The notes under the pieces were generated by a model. The model made no database searches, was not told where the DNA came from, and was given only the letters and a program-made list of their open reading frames with translations. A stretch of DNA of 64,000 nucleotides from Sebaldella sp. S0638. GTDB lineage: Bacteria; Fusobacteriota; Fusobacteriia; Fusobacteriales; Leptotrichiaceae. Below, piece after piece: positions 47,534-57,080 of this stretch. The stretch covers positions 1 through 64,000 of the forward strand of contig NZ_JAMZGM010000002.1 in NCBI RefSeq assembly GCF_024158605.1, written 5' to 3'. The translations under genes and the position numbers were made by a program. The stretch's first letter is position 1. Each line of letters opens with the position of its first letter.

Positions 47534-47963
47534 TATACTCCTCATTTTTTCTATTTATTATATCATTTTATTTCAAAAATTTCACTATTCTTATTCATTC
47601 TTTTTAGTTATTTATAACTGAGGATATTATAAAAAAACTTCTTTTTTAAAGGAAATAATGAGAGTTAACCGGTTTAATTTTATAGTTCTTTGGCATAGCC
47701 CTGCTGATATGATAATAAATTGTGAAATACGAACATTCAATTCTGAGATAACTGTATTAGCAATTAAATCTCTTAAATTTCTCTAATTATACCTCAAATA
47801 AATATTTCTGTCGATATCTCTATTCGCCCTAAGTTCAAAAAATGTTGCTTACATTCTTCAGACTAAAAAATACAGGTCTGTTTTCAGGTCATACAGTATA
47901 AATTTTAGAAATAAGCAAAATTCTGTACTAACAGTCCCCAGCCCTTCCGGGCTGCATACCTAC

Positions 47964-48062
47964 TTGACTTATTCTGCTAATATGGTATACTAATTATGAA
48001 AACAATGTATATAAATTTAAACTGCTAGAAAAAACTAGGTTTGTCCCTGGTTTTTTTATTTA
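47964..48062 (+). ncRNA. Candidate small RNA with strong promoter and terminator
   Basis: TTGACT (47964-47969), a 16-base spacer and TATACT (47986-47991) form a near-ideal promoter, giving a start near 47998. Only about 40 bases later AAAACTAGG (48034-48042) and CCTGGTTTT (48049-48057) form a hairpin with a T run to about 48060. The transcript would be about 60 nt, too short for a usual gene; it holds a seven-codon frame (ATG at about 48004). The gap 47546-48244 contains no other convincing gene. Confidence 0.45.
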
Positions 48063-48194
48063 CGCTTTTTTCTGGTTCATCTTCCTGTGTTATTATGAAC
48101 AACACTTGACTCATACAATTAAAAATTGCCAGAAAAGACAGTTTTAATAGTATCCTGACTTTTTCATTTATCTATTTATCATAACTGTAAAATA

Positions 48195-48223
48195 TTGAAT
48201 ATAATTTAATTTAATGTTATACT
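48195..48223 (+). promoter_or_regulatory. Promoter of the small secreted-protein gene
   Basis: TTGAAT (48195-48200), a 17-base spacer and TATACT (48218-48223), about 20 bases ahead of the ATG at 48245. The transcript would begin close to the AAAGGAG site. Confidence 0.7.
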
Positions 48224-48244
48224 AAATAAAAAAGGAGATAAATA

Positions 48245-48574
48245 ATGAAAAAAATATTATTTTTACTTATTCTGACAGGCTGCATAGCTTTTTCTGACTG
48301 TAAAGCCAAGTCTGAAATGGGAGTAAAAAAATTAGCGGCAGAATCAAAAAAAGTTGGTTTTGAAAAGGTATACTATACTTTTTTAGGAACAATGCCTGAC
48401 GCGGCTTTTCTATATTTATATAATTTCAATATGGAAGTTGAAGATAAAAAAATCCAGTATACTATTATTGTAAATGTAAAAGACGGCTATATGATGGCAA
48501 GCCAAAGCGGAAATTATGATGATCTTGAGTTAGTCGAAGCAAATATGAAAGAGATATTATGTTCTGACTACTAA
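48245..48574 (+). CDS. Small exported protein, possibly a lipoprotein
   Basis: A 109-aa protein with a short signal sequence. LTGC at residues 10-13 could be a lipobox, or cleavage may follow AFS at about 17. The mature part has TFLGTMPDAAFLYLYNF and strands with IQYTIIVNVKDGYMM, suggesting a small alpha/beta domain. No family is recognised. It is monocistronic with its own promoter and terminator. Confidence 0.7.
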   Translation: MKKILFLLILTGCIAFSDCKAKSEMGVKKLAAESKKVGFEKVYYTFLGTMPDAAFLYLYNFNMEVEDKKIQYTIIVNVKDGYMMASQSGNYDDLELVEANMKEILCSDY

Positions 48575-48588
48575 ACATATAAATAAGA

Positions 48589-48632
48589 AAGGGCAATTCT
48601 GATAAAATTCATTCAGCATTGCCTGTTTTTTT
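48589..48632 (+). terminator. Terminator of the small exported-protein gene
   Basis: GGCAATtCTGA (48592-48602) pairs with TCAGcATTGCC (48613-48623), followed by a T run to about 48632. Confidence 0.85.
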
Positions 48633-48639
48633 GTTAAAA

Positions 48640-48676
48640 AAATAAGGCTGTCAGTCCTGTATGACTAACAGCCTTC
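48640..48676 (-). terminator. Terminator of the mglBAC operon
   Basis: AAGGCTGT (48644-48651) and ACAGCCTT (48668-48675) form a stem that continues inward, followed on the minus strand by a T run. It lies 28 bases after the permease stop. Confidence 0.85.
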
Positions 48677-48703
48677 CCAAATTTAAAACCATTTTGTATA
48701 AAA

Positions 48704-49696
48704 TTATTTTTTAGCAAGATATTTTCGTATATCTAATGCTACAGCAGTAATAATTATTATACCTTTAACTATATTTTGTGCATTTGTATCAACACCCAGT
48801 ATTACCAATCCGTTATTTAACACTTCAAAGATCAGTACCCCTGTGATAATTCCCGAAACTTTTCCTATTCCTCCTGATGTAGATACTCCTCCTATTGTTG
48901 CCGCCGCTATGGCGTCAAGCTCATACATCAGACCGTAGTTATTAGTGGCTCCTCCTGTTCTTGCTGCAAGCAGTGTTCCGGCAAGTCCGTATAATGCTCC
49001 TGCAAGAATATATATTTTCAAAAGATTGGCTTCTACTTTCACTCCTGATACCTCTGCAGCCACAGGATTTCCTCCGATGGCATAAATATTCTTTCCGAAT
49101 ACGGTTTTATTCAGCAGAAACCATATTAGTATCATTATAATAATCGCGATAAAGACAATATTTGGTATAAGTACGTTCTTCCCCGTGGCAAGATTGGTAA
49201 AGTCATCTCTTAATCCTCCTATAGGCTTCGCTTTCGTATACATACTTGACATACCGTACACTATTACCATTGTCCCCAATGTTGCTATAAACGGAGGAAC
49301 TTTTAAGAATGAAACTACTGACCCGTTTATTAACCCAATTACCATACCCACTACTACAGCAGCCAGTACAGCTGCTATTATCGGAAGATGAGGAAGATTT
49401 TTATACATTTTATCAGCATAATCTGCTCTTTGCATAAGACTCGCAGCCACACAGGCAGTAAGTCCTACTGTTCTTCCTGAAGAAAGGTCTGTTCCCTTGG
49501 TAATCAGGATTCCTCCCACTCCGAGGGCTATTATGATTCTTACAGATGCTATTATCAATACATTAGTCAGGTTATTTATCTGAAGAAAATTTTTATTAAG
49601 CATTCCTATAATTAAAACCAAAACAACCAAAACCATATAGATCGCATTCTTAGCAAAAAAGTTTTTCATTTTATTTATTTGAAAAGTTTGATCCAT
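48704..49696 (-). CDS. mglC: Galactose/methyl-galactoside ABC transporter permease
   Basis: A 330-aa inner-membrane permease of the ribose/galactose (RbsC/MglC) family, with about eight to ten membrane segments. Family motifs are GTDLSSGRTVGLTAC near 63, VVSFLKVPPFIATLGTM near 130, YAIGGNPVAAEVSGV near 205, and GGVSTSGGIGKVSG near 265. It forms the channel for the binding protein and ATPase encoded upstream (17-base gap). Confidence 0.93.
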   Translation of the reverse strand: MDQTFQINKMKNFFAKNAIYMVLVVLVLIIGMLNKNFLQINNLTNVLIIASVRIIIALGVGGILITKGTDLSSGRTVGLTACVAASLMQRADYADKMYKNLPHLPIIAAVLAAVVVGMVIGLINGSVVSFLKVPPFIATLGTMVIVYGMSSMYTKAKPIGGLRDDFTNLATGKNVLIPNIVFIAIIIMILIWFLLNKTVFGKNIYAIGGNPVAAEVSGVKVEANLLKIYILAGALYGLAGTLLAARTGGATNNYGLMYELDAIAAATIGGVSTSGGIGKVSGIITGVLIFEVLNNGLVILGVDTNAQNIVKGIIIITAVALDIRKYLAKK

Positions 49697-49713
49697 TGTT
49701 TTTCCTTTCCAGT

Positions 49714-51234
49714 CTACATATATTTAGTAGCTAATTCCATGATTTTTTCCTGATTTGCTTCTTTTCTGTCGAGTATCCCGCTTTTCTTCCCTTCACACAT
49801 AACAACTATTCTGTCGCTTAACCCTAAAAGCTCACTCATTTCCGAGGTTATCAGGATTATACTTTTACCTTTCTGTGCGAGATCTATTATTATATTATAA
49901 ATTTCAAATTTAGCACCTACATCTATTCCCCTTGTAGGTTCATCCAGTATGAGTATATCCGGCGAAGACAGAAGCCATCTTGCGAATACCACCTTTTGCT
50001 GGTTTCCGCCGGAAAGATTTCTAATCTGTGTTTTTTCATCAGGTGTTTTTATTTTCAGATTATCTATGCTTTCTATTGTTATACTCTTTCCAAGCTTATC
50101 ATCTACTGCAACATGATACTTTATTAAATCTGCATATGTCGTAATAAGAACATTATCCTTTACCGACAATACTTCAAAAATTCCTGTTGCCCTTCTTTCC
50201 TCTGTTACCAGTGCCATCTTATTTTTTATAGCTTCTGACGGGTTATTTATATTTACTTCCTTACCATTCAGAAAAATTTTTCCGCTTTTGATCTTACGAA
50301 GACCAAATATAGCTTCTACAAGCTCAGTTCTCTGAGCACCTACGAGACCTCCCAGTCCTAATATTTCACCCTTTTTCAGGTTAAAACTGACATTATTAAA
50401 AGATTTTTCATTTATAGATGTCAGATTCTCTACCCTTAGTATATCCTCATTTTCAGGAATGTTATTTTTTTCAGGAAATCTTTCATTCAGCTCTCTTCCC
50501 ACCATTTTTGATATAATCAAATCAGTGGTAAGCTCTTTAGCTGCCCACGTTCCTATATACTTCCCGTCTCTCATTATACTTACTTCATCAGATATTTTCA
50601 GTATTTCTTCCATTTTATGAGATATATAAATTATTGATACTCCTTCTGATTTAAGCTGTTTTATTATTTCAAATAATTTATCAACTTCATTTTCTGTAAG
50701 TGATGATGTCGGCTCATCCATTACTATGACTTTGGCATTATATGATATGGCTTTTGCTATTTCCACCATCTGCATCTGCGATACCGACAGATCTTTCATT
50801 TCAATCCGCGGACTCACATCAAGCTGAAGCTTTTTCAGCAGTTTCTCTGTTTCGGCATATAGATACTTTTCGTCTACTACCTTCACTCCCACTCCGAAAA
50901 GTCTCTTTGTCTTAAATCTTCCAAGCCATATATTATCTATAATATTTCTAAAAGGAACAGGGCTTAATTCCTGATGGATCATAGAAATTCCATTTTCCAG
51001 AGCCTCTTTAGGATTCTTAAAATTCACTTCCTCATCTTTAAACAGTATTCTGCCGCTGTCCAGACTGTATATTCCAAAAAGGCACTTCATCAATGTTGAT
51101 TTTCCGGCACCATTTTCTCCCATTAGTGAGTGAACTGTACCTTCTTTCACTTTCAGGGTTACATTATCCAATGCCTTTACACCTGGAAATTCTTTAGTAA
51201 TACCCAGCATTTCCAGTACATCATTGTTTTCCAT
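49714..51234 (-). CDS. mglA: Galactose/methyl-galactoside ABC transporter ATP-binding protein
   Basis: A 506-aa tandem ATPase. The first half has Walker A GENGAGKST near residue 38, signature LSVSQMQMVEIAKA and Walker B VIVMDEPTSSL. The second half has a degenerate Walker A (GGLVGAQRTEL), normal for this family, but an intact LSGGNQQKV and ILILDEPTRGID. It drives sugar uptake with MglC and MglB. GGAGGG precedes its start. Confidence 0.95.
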   Translation of the reverse strand: MENNDVLEMLGITKEFPGVKALDNVTLKVKEGTVHSLMGENGAGKSTLMKCLFGIYSLDSGRILFKDEEVNFKNPKEALENGISMIHQELSPVPFRNIIDNIWLGRFKTKRLFGVGVKVVDEKYLYAETEKLLKKLQLDVSPRIEMKDLSVSQMQMVEIAKAISYNAKVIVMDEPTSSLTENEVDKLFEIIKQLKSEGVSIIYISHKMEEILKISDEVSIMRDGKYIGTWAAKELTTDLIISKMVGRELNERFPEKNNIPENEDILRVENLTSINEKSFNNVSFNLKKGEILGLGGLVGAQRTELVEAIFGLRKIKSGKIFLNGKEVNINNPSEAIKNKMALVTEERRATGIFEVLSVKDNVLITTYADLIKYHVAVDDKLGKSITIESIDNLKIKTPDEKTQIRNLSGGNQQKVVFARWLLSSPDILILDEPTRGIDVGAKFEIYNIIIDLAQKGKSIILITSEMSELLGLSDRIVVMCEGKKSGILDRKEANQEKIMELATKYM

Positions 51235-51263
51235 ATTTCCCTCCGGTTTACCTTTCTTACTTA

Positions 51264-51292
51264 ATAATGTGAAGTATAAAACTTCACATTAT
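51264..51292. repeat. 12-bp inverted repeat between mglB and mglA
   Basis: ATAATGTGAAGT (51264-51275) and its perfect reverse complement ACTTCACATTAT (51281-51292) surround a five-base loop in the 68-base gap between the binding protein and the ATPase. There is no T run, so it is more likely an mRNA-stabilising hairpin than a full terminator; this would raise binding-protein levels above those of the other subunits. Confidence 0.7.
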
Positions 51293-51302
51293 CAGGTGTT
51301 GA

Positions 51303-52364
51303 CTAGAATTTATCTACATTTTCTTTAGTTACTTTTTGGTATGGAATCCATAAATATTTTCCATCTGTGATACCTTGTACTTTTTCTGCTGGTTTTTCTT
51401 TTTTAGCAAGTGCATATGCTATATCAAAGATACCTTTTCCCTGACCTTTTGAGTCATTTAGCACTGTTCCGTATAATAATCCCGCTTTTAACGAATCTTT
51501 AGCAGGTGCTGTAGCATCTACACCAATAACCGGTATGAATTTTCCGTCTGATAAATATCCTGCGGCTTTTAGTGCTTCTATTGCTCCTAATGCCATATCA
51601 TCATTATTAGCCAGAACTAACTCTATTTTATCTCCGAAAGCTGATATCCATGCAGCCATTTTTTCCTGACCGTTTGCTCTCTGCCATAGTGCTGTATCAC
51701 TTGCTAATTTATCTACTTTGAACCCTGCTGTTTCAAGTGCTTTTATAGAATACTCCGTTCTCAATAATGCATCCTGATGCCCCGGTTCTCCTTCTAACAT
51801 TACATATTGTATTTTTCCGTCTTTATTTTTATCTGCGTCTGGATTTGCTTTGAAATAGTCTGCTGCTATTTCTCCCTGAATTGTTCCAGATTCTTCGGCT
51901 TTAGCTCCTACATAGTATAATTCATCCCACTTTGCCATATCCTCTGCTACAGGTTCTCTGTTAAAGAATACTACCGGAATTCCTGCTGCCTGAGCTTTCT
52001 GTATAATCACTGAAGCTGCAGTTCTGTCCACCATGTTTACTGCTATTACGTCATAACCTTGTGTTATAAATGTGTCTACCTGATCGTTCTGAGTTGCCTG
52101 CTGTCCTTGTCCGTCTACCGCGTTAATAGTTATTTTTTCTCCCGTTTCTTTTGACTTTTCAGCTGAAACTTCGTTTATTGCATCTTTTACTGATGATATA
52201 AATGTATCATCAAACTTGTATAATGCCACTCCTATCTTTATTTCCTTTTTAGCTTCGCCACCCGCAGGTGCCTCACCTCCTGCAGCAGGTTTTTCCCCGC
52301 CTTTTCCGCAGCTGATAAGCAGCATCATGATACTTAAAACAATTGTCCATTTGAATTTTTTCAT
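51303..52364 (-). CDS. mglB: Galactose/glucose-binding lipoprotein of ABC transporter
   Basis: A 353-aa substrate-binding protein of the periplasmic-binding-protein type I fold. The lipobox LISC puts the lipid-carrying Cys at about residue 19, with a Gly/Ala/Pro-rich linker behind it. The mature part has KIGVALYKFDDTF, VNMVDRTAA, VFFNREPV, LANNDDMALGAIEAL and VIGVDAT, as in galactose-binding MglB. I start at ATG 52364, because GAGGAG lies eight bases ahead; an upstream in-frame start at 52385 has no such site. It is the first gene of mglBAC. Unlike E. coli MglB, it is membrane-anchored. Confidence 0.93.
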   Translation of the reverse strand: MKKFKWTIVLSIMMLLISCGKGGEKPAAGGEAPAGGEAKKEIKIGVALYKFDDTFISSVKDAINEVSAEKSKETGEKITINAVDGQGQQATQNDQVDTFITQGYDVIAVNMVDRTAASVIIQKAQAAGIPVVFFNREPVAEDMAKWDELYYVGAKAEESGTIQGEIAADYFKANPDADKNKDGKIQYVMLEGEPGHQDALLRTEYSIKALETAGFKVDKLASDTALWQRANGQEKMAAWISAFGDKIELVLANNDDMALGAIEALKAAGYLSDGKFIPVIGVDATAPAKDSLKAGLLYGTVLNDSKGQGKGIFDIAYALAKKEKPAEKVQGITDGKYLWIPYQKVTKENVDKF

Positions 52365-52508
52365 ATAGTTTGCTCCTCTTCTCAATTATATTTTTTTATT
52401 TTAATTACCAATAATAAAAAACTCATTCAAACTACTGTTACCAAATCTAAACATTTTAAAAAAATTCTACAACTCTTAAATTTTGTTACGAACATGAAAC
52501 CTATACTA

Positions 52509-52536
52509 AATTATATCTCATTTTTAAGTTTTGCCA
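52509..52536 (-). promoter_or_regulatory. Promoter of mglBAC
   Basis: TTGGCA (52531-52536), a 16-base spacer and TATAAT (52509-52514) on the minus strand, giving a leader of about 140 bases. TGTTCGTAACA just after the start point is a small palindrome that could bind a regulator. Nothing else is recognised in the gap 52365-52701. Confidence 0.7.
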
Positions 52537-52701
52537 AAAGAAATACTTTCATTTTGTATATCTTATTTAACTTATTTTCAAAAACACGAAAAAGAACAGA
52601 GCATTCATTAAATTTTTTGCACTTATTTATTTAACTTTGTTTATTACATTTCCTTTTTGATTTTGAAAGTGCTATTTTACAGTCCATTTTATTTTTTACT
52701 T

Positions 52702-53571
52702 TTATTCATACTCTATTTCTATTGTTATATGATTAATTCCTATATACTTCAGATATTTTTTCAGTTTATATTTTATTTTGACTACTTCATCTGTGAGCAG
52801 CCCGTAAGGAACAACACAGTGGAACGATATGATGTTGTTTATTCCGTCAAGAGACCAGAGATGAATATCATGAACATCCATAATCCCTTTTATTCTTATC
52901 ATTTTTCCCCTCAGGCTGAGTATATTATATCCTGAAGGGACAGCCTGCAAAAAAATCCCCGCTGTTTCCTTAAAATTTTTAAAAACATTTGAAAGCACAA
53001 AAGCTGCTATTACTATTGATAAAATCGTATCTATTATGTACAGTTCGAAAAGCTTTATGAAAATGCCGGCAACTAATACAGCTGCCCATCCCAGTACATC
53101 TTCCATCAAATGAAGCATTACAGCTCTTTCTGTTAATTTTTTACTCTTCTTTAGTCTTAGTACAGCAAGGCCGTTTACTGCCACTCCGGCTATTGCCAGC
53201 AGTATCATCCCTCCGCTTTCCAGCTTCTGGGGATTGTTTATTCTCTTCAATGCCTCGGTTATTATCAAAACCGAACCTGAAACAAGAACAACAGTATTTA
53301 TAACTACTCCTATTAATGAATATCTTCTGTAACCGTATGTATACTTTTCATCATCTTTTTTTACCGAGTATTCTTCCAAAAACCAATTCATTGCGAGTGT
53401 CACACAGTCCCCGAAATCATGAACTGCATCAGACATGACAGCCATACTGTTCGTTAGAATACCTCCTATAATTTCTACTATCATAAATACTAAATTCAGG
53501 AAAAATACCATTTTTATATTTTTAGTATCGCTGCTCTCGTCTTTTTGATGAAAATGTCCGTGATCATGCAT
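52702..53571 (-). CDS. Cation diffusion facilitator metal exporter
   Basis: A 289-aa inner-membrane transporter of the CDF (CzcD/ZitB) family. The N-terminus is histidine-rich (HDHGHFH). Six membrane segments are seen. Metal-site residues are in DAVHDFGDC (TM2) and HLMEDVLGW (TM5), the usual HxxxD pairs. A cytosolic C-terminal domain contains VHDIHLWSLDG. It exports zinc, cobalt or cadmium in exchange for protons. Upstream AAAGGAG fixes the start. Confidence 0.93.
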   Translation of the reverse strand: MHDHGHFHQKDESSDTKNIKMVFFLNLVFMIVEIIGGILTNSMAVMSDAVHDFGDCVTLAMNWFLEEYSVKKDDEKYTYGYRRYSLIGVVINTVVLVSGSVLIITEALKRINNPQKLESGGMILLAIAGVAVNGLAVLRLKKSKKLTERAVMLHLMEDVLGWAAVLVAGIFIKLFELYIIDTILSIVIAAFVLSNVFKNFKETAGIFLQAVPSGYNILSLRGKMIRIKGIMDVHDIHLWSLDGINNIISFHCVVPYGLLTDEVVKIKYKLKKYLKYIGINHITIEIEYE

Positions 53572-53738
53572 ATCTGACTCCTTTCTGTTTTCAATATTTT
53601 TTATAAAATCTTCAGATTAAATTTATTTGATTAGTTGCATTTTTTCAATTTTTATTATATTTCAATACAATAAATAAAATTTCTACTGCTTATTTTTTTC
53701 AGTTTGTGTATGAAATTTGACATTTTGTTCCTGACTTA

Positions 53739-53767
53739 TTGAAAAAAATGAATATCTATATTATACT
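53739..53767 (+). promoter_or_regulatory. Promoter of the sensor-LytTR-barrel operon
   Basis: TTGAAA (53739-53744), a 17-base spacer and TATACT (53762-53767). Transcription would start near 53774, giving a leader of about 100 bases. No gene is seen in the 300 bases between the CDF gene and this operon. Confidence 0.75.
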
Positions 53768-53871
53768 TAGTTACGAACTGAAAAATAGGTTAATAATTTC
53801 TGTTTGTTAACATTATGCTGTTTGTACAATAACAGCTAAAATATAAATTTATATTATTTAAGGATGATCAT

Positions 53872-55623
53872 ATGAAAAAAATTACAATTTTTGGCTTGTT
53901 ATTTCTGAGTCTTCTTATGCCGTGTCTGCTGATCTTCTCCAGCGACAGGGCTGATACCAATGATTTTATCATTGTTAATACAAGATTTAGAAACAGGCCT
54001 AGAATTTTTACTGACAACATTGTACAAACAAGTTTGTATAAAAACAATCAGGAAATTGAAGGTTTTACTCTGCTTTCAAATACCATTTTTCAGGTAGAAA
54101 AAGGCGATTATATACTAAAAAGTGAATTTGAAAACCAGCATTTTGAACAAAATGTACATAAATCAGACAACATTCCGGAAAATGTTACATTTAATTTTGA
54201 AATGAATGGGAAAATCAGGTTTTTTGAGTTATTTAGCAGAACTGCCACTTTTATCTTATTACTTATGAATGTTCTTATTTATATGAAATCTGATAAAATA
54301 GTAAAGAGAAAGTCACCGCTAATTATTATAACATTTTTATTATTATTATTTAATAATTTTCTTTCTTTTACTAATATTTTCCCCCAGAAACTTCTTTTTG
54401 TATCAGCGGGGATTACTACAATCGCTCTCACCATTTCATTTATATTGTGTTTTTTCTACCTTGTATCCTCTAAGGAGAGAAAATACTGGAAATATATTTT
54501 TATATTTGCAATAATGACTTATTTTTCCTTGATCAATATTCTCTTTTTAGTATCGCCGAATATTCTTATGTATCTGGTAAAATTTCATATAAATACATTA
54601 ATTACTTCTATTAATATTTATGTCGTTTTGGCATATTTTGTAGATTATATGATTCTATTCGTTCCTCTTTTTTGTTTGCTCCGCGGGCTGCAGAAAAATA
54701 AAGATAAAGACTTAAAAAATATGAAAATTTTACAGATATTATTTTTACTTTTATTTTTAATTCTCAATATTGCTACGGAATTTTCTAATTCGGACATTTT
54801 CTTTAATGGTGATATTCTTGAAAATATGCAGTATTCCATTATATTCTGGATTTTATTTTTTAATCTTAATATTGATGACACTGCTAAATACTATATCTCT
54901 ATGCAGCGATGGGTTACTCTGGTTCTAAAATATATCGTCATTATAAACATTATCTATATTATCGGAATAGAGAGCAGTCAATATCGTTTCACTTTTTGGG
55001 TTATAATTTTCTGTATTATCGGTGACATTATATACTTATTAGTCATAAGATTAATGAACAGACTTAATCCAAGATATGATCAAATTTTAGCAAAATTAAA
55101 AGGAATTGATGATATTCACATTTTTGAAAATATATTGGAAAAAGAAATAAGTAAAAAAATAAATCCCAAAACGATTAAATTTATAATTTTCCTTTCTGAT
55201 ACCGAAGAAAAAGAATATATAAGAAATAAGAGCCGCAAAATTATAATTTCCAAAGAAGATTTCAAAAATAAATATGCCAATTTTGATTTTGGAATAAAAA
55301 TATCTGTTGGTACCAACACCTGTATAGCTCTCTTGCTGATAGAACTAAATGAAAGAAAATATCATAATGAAGAAAAATTGTTTTTAAAAGGACTTTCTGA
55401 AGAATTAGTATACTCAGTAAATTATGTTAGAACCTTGCATTTAAGAAAATATATAGAGTCTGTTTCTGACAATAAATATATAAATGAAGAAATAAAAGAA
55501 AACATCCAGTTTATAAAAGATTTTGCGGCTCTTATTTATAATTTAAGCGACGATAAAAAAATAAAAGCTTACTCCAAAACAATAATAGAAAAAGCTGAAA
55601 AGCTTGGTGATAAACATGATTAG
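53872..55623 (+). CDS. Seven-helix membrane sensor without kinase domain (7TMR-like)
   Basis: A 583-aa membrane protein. A signal or first helix covers about residues 3-23. An extracytoplasmic domain of beta strands follows at about 30-118. Then come about seven to nine hydrophobic segments between 120 and 395, and a cytosolic part of about 185 residues with alternating strands and helices (KFIIFLSDTEEK, ISVGTNTCIALLLIEL) that resembles a GAF-type sensor. The plan recalls 7TMR-DISM receptors. No histidine-kinase H-box, no ATP-binding N/G boxes and no GGDEF motif are visible. Its end overlaps the start of a LytTR regulator, so the two are translationally coupled and presumably act as a signalling pair. 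The family is not certain. Confidence 0.7.
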   Translation: MKKITIFGLLFLSLLMPCLLIFSSDRADTNDFIIVNTRFRNRPRIFTDNIVQTSLYKNNQEIEGFTLLSNTIFQVEKGDYILKSEFENQHFEQNVHKSDNIPENVTFNFEMNGKIRFFELFSRTATFILLLMNVLIYMKSDKIVKRKSPLIIITFLLLLFNNFLSFTNIFPQKLLFVSAGITTIALTISFILCFFYLVSSKERKYWKYIFIFAIMTYFSLINILFLVSPNILMYLVKFHINTLITSINIYVVLAYFVDYMILFVPLFCLLRGLQKNKDKDLKNMKILQILFLLLFLILNIATEFSNSDIFFNGDILENMQYSIIFWILFFNLNIDDTAKYYISMQRWVTLVLKYIVIINIIYIIGIESSQYRFTFWVIIFCIIGDIIYLLVIRLMNRLNPRYDQILAKLKGIDDIHIFENILEKEISKKINPKTIKFIIFLSDTEEKEYIRNKSRKIIISKEDFKNKYANFDFGIKISVGTNTCIALLLIELNERKYHNEEKLFLKGLSEELVYSVNYVRTLHLRKYIESVSDNKYINEEIKENIQFIKDFAALIYNLSDDKKIKAYSKTIIEKAEKLGDKHD

Positions 55624-56302
55624 AATAGCACTTGAGGTGGAAGAAGCACTCCGGACACTCCTGATAGAGTATTTTGAGTATGAATTTATTAATACAAAAA
55701 ATTGTAATTTTCAAAAAATCTATTCTGAACATTTTGATCTTGCGATCATTGACTCAATTCATGAAAATCTTGAAAACAGACTATGGGAGTATAAATCAAA
55801 AGAAGTTAAAGTTATCCTTCTCGCGACAGTTTTTGATATTATGCTTCTTCGGGATCTGCTTCATAAAAAACTTATTTATGATTTTCTGAATAAAAAGGAT
55901 TATATGTATATTGACGAAATACTAGAAAATATCACTGGTGAAACTGAGAGAAACTCTGAATTATGTATAGAGGACAGTTTTGTGAAAACTTTTGTTTCAA
56001 TTAATGATATTATTTATATTACCTATTCAAGATACACCAGAAAATCATGTGTGAGACTTTATAACGGAAATGAGTTTTTTAGTAAAAATAACCTTGTGGA
56101 AATAGAAAGGATCCTTTCCCAATATCCTGAATTTGCCCGGGTAGAAAGAAGCAATATAGTAAATCTCAGCAGAATAAAACAGATTAATTACAAAAAAGAA
56201 GTTCTTGTGTTTGATTCTGAAGAAACTTTGCTGCTCAGTAAAAGAACTTTGAAAAACGTGGAAGACATTTGTATTAACAATAAAAAAACTATAAAATTAT
56301 AG
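55616..56302 (+). CDS. LytTR-family DNA-binding regulator with atypical receiver
   Basis: A protein of about 228 aa. The N-terminal 105 or so residues look like a receiver fold: a possible phosphoacceptor Asp lies in FDLAIIDS near residue 46, but the acidic pair normally present at the N-terminus is replaced by a LEVEE sequence. Phosphorylation may be altered or lost. The C-terminal part (about 130-225) is a LytTR DNA-binding domain with VEIERILSQYPEFARVERSNIVNLSRI, the typical LytTR core. I start at ATG 55616, with GGTG six bases ahead; TTG at 55604 would add four residues. The start overlaps the sensor stop by eight bases. It probably controls the barrel gene that follows and perhaps this operon. 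Confidence 0.8.
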   Translation: MIRIALEVEEALRTLLIEYFEYEFINTKNCNFQKIYSEHFDLAIIDSIHENLENRLWEYKSKEVKVILLATVFDIMLLRDLLHKKLIYDFLNKKDYMYIDEILENITGETERNSELCIEDSFVKTFVSINDIIYITYSRYTRKSCVRLYNGNEFFSKNNLVEIERILSQYPEFARVERSNIVNLSRIKQINYKKEVLVFDSEETLLLSKRTLKNVEDICINNKKTIKL

Positions 56303-56312
56303 GAGGAATAAA

Positions 56313-56966
56313 ATGAAAAAAATATTGCTGGCAGTTGCTCTGCTAAGCTGTATTGGATTAGCGGAAAATAATGAAATTACAATAAGAGGCGGATTTTCCG
56401 GAACAAATTTCAACCAAAATGATAACACAGCAACAATAAATCAAAATACTAAAATGTCTGGCGGAGGATTTTTAGGTGTTGAATATGCCAGAGGAGTAAG
56501 CAGTATACCAGATTTAAAATTGGGTGTCGGTATGAGTATTGGAGGAGTCAGCGGCAGCGATGAAGATCTTCCTAATAAATCTGTTAACGGCAAAGCCTTT
56601 ACTAATAACTACAGATATGAAAATTCTGTTATTGTCACTATACCGGTATATGCTCTTGTTAAATATGAATTCTCTAATTCATCATCGGTAACTCCATATG
56701 TAATAGGAAGAATCGGATATGATATAGCTGATACAAAAAATGAGGTAAAATTTTACCCAACTGGTGAAACTAGTGATCTAAAGATCAAGAATGGTTTTTA
56801 CTACGGACTGGGCGGAGGAATAAAGCTCAGCAACTGGAATTTTGAAGTAAGTTATGACAACACTTCTACTAAAACTTCATATTCCGATAAACGTTATAGG
56901 ATTGATGATTCCAAGAAGAATCTTGGAAAAGTTAATTTAGCGGTGGGGTATACATTTAAGTTTTAA
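56313..56966 (+). CDS. Small outer-membrane beta-barrel protein
   Basis: A 217-aa protein with a signal peptide (about 1-17, cleaved near GLAEN). The remainder alternates short amphipathic strands with glycine turns (ITIRGGFSG, FLGVEYARG, VTPYVIGRIGY, GFYYGLGGGIKL) and ends LAVGYTFKF with the C-terminal aromatic of outer-membrane proteins. It is probably an eight-strand barrel of the OmpA/OmpW-like porin type. GGAGGA precedes the ATG, and it begins ten bases after the LytTR gene, so it is in the same operon and a likely output or partner of the sensor. Confidence 0.8.
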   Translation: MKKILLAVALLSCIGLAENNEITIRGGFSGTNFNQNDNTATINQNTKMSGGGFLGVEYARGVSSIPDLKLGVGMSIGGVSGSDEDLPNKSVNGKAFTNNYRYENSVIVTIPVYALVKYEFSNSSSVTPYVIGRIGYDIADTKNEVKFYPTGETSDLKIKNGFYYGLGGGIKLSNWNFEVSYDNTSTKTSYSDKRYRIDDSKKNLGKVNLAVGYTFKF

Positions 56967-57080
56967 GCTTATTGCCTAATTTGAACAATAATGCTTAAAG
57001 CCGGATTTTATATCTCACCCGATATAAATTTTTCATTATTCATTTGCCTTTATCTCTAAGTGCAAACAAACATTTTTTTG

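Noticed and set aside
47658-47786. A 42-codon plus-strand frame with AAAGGA ahead of it
   Set aside because: Composition is not convincingly protein-like, no promoter is seen, and no family is recognised.
47940-47956. CAGCCCttccGGGCTG hairpin as a terminator
   Set aside because: No T run follows on either strand; it only marks the region upstream of the candidate sRNA promoter.
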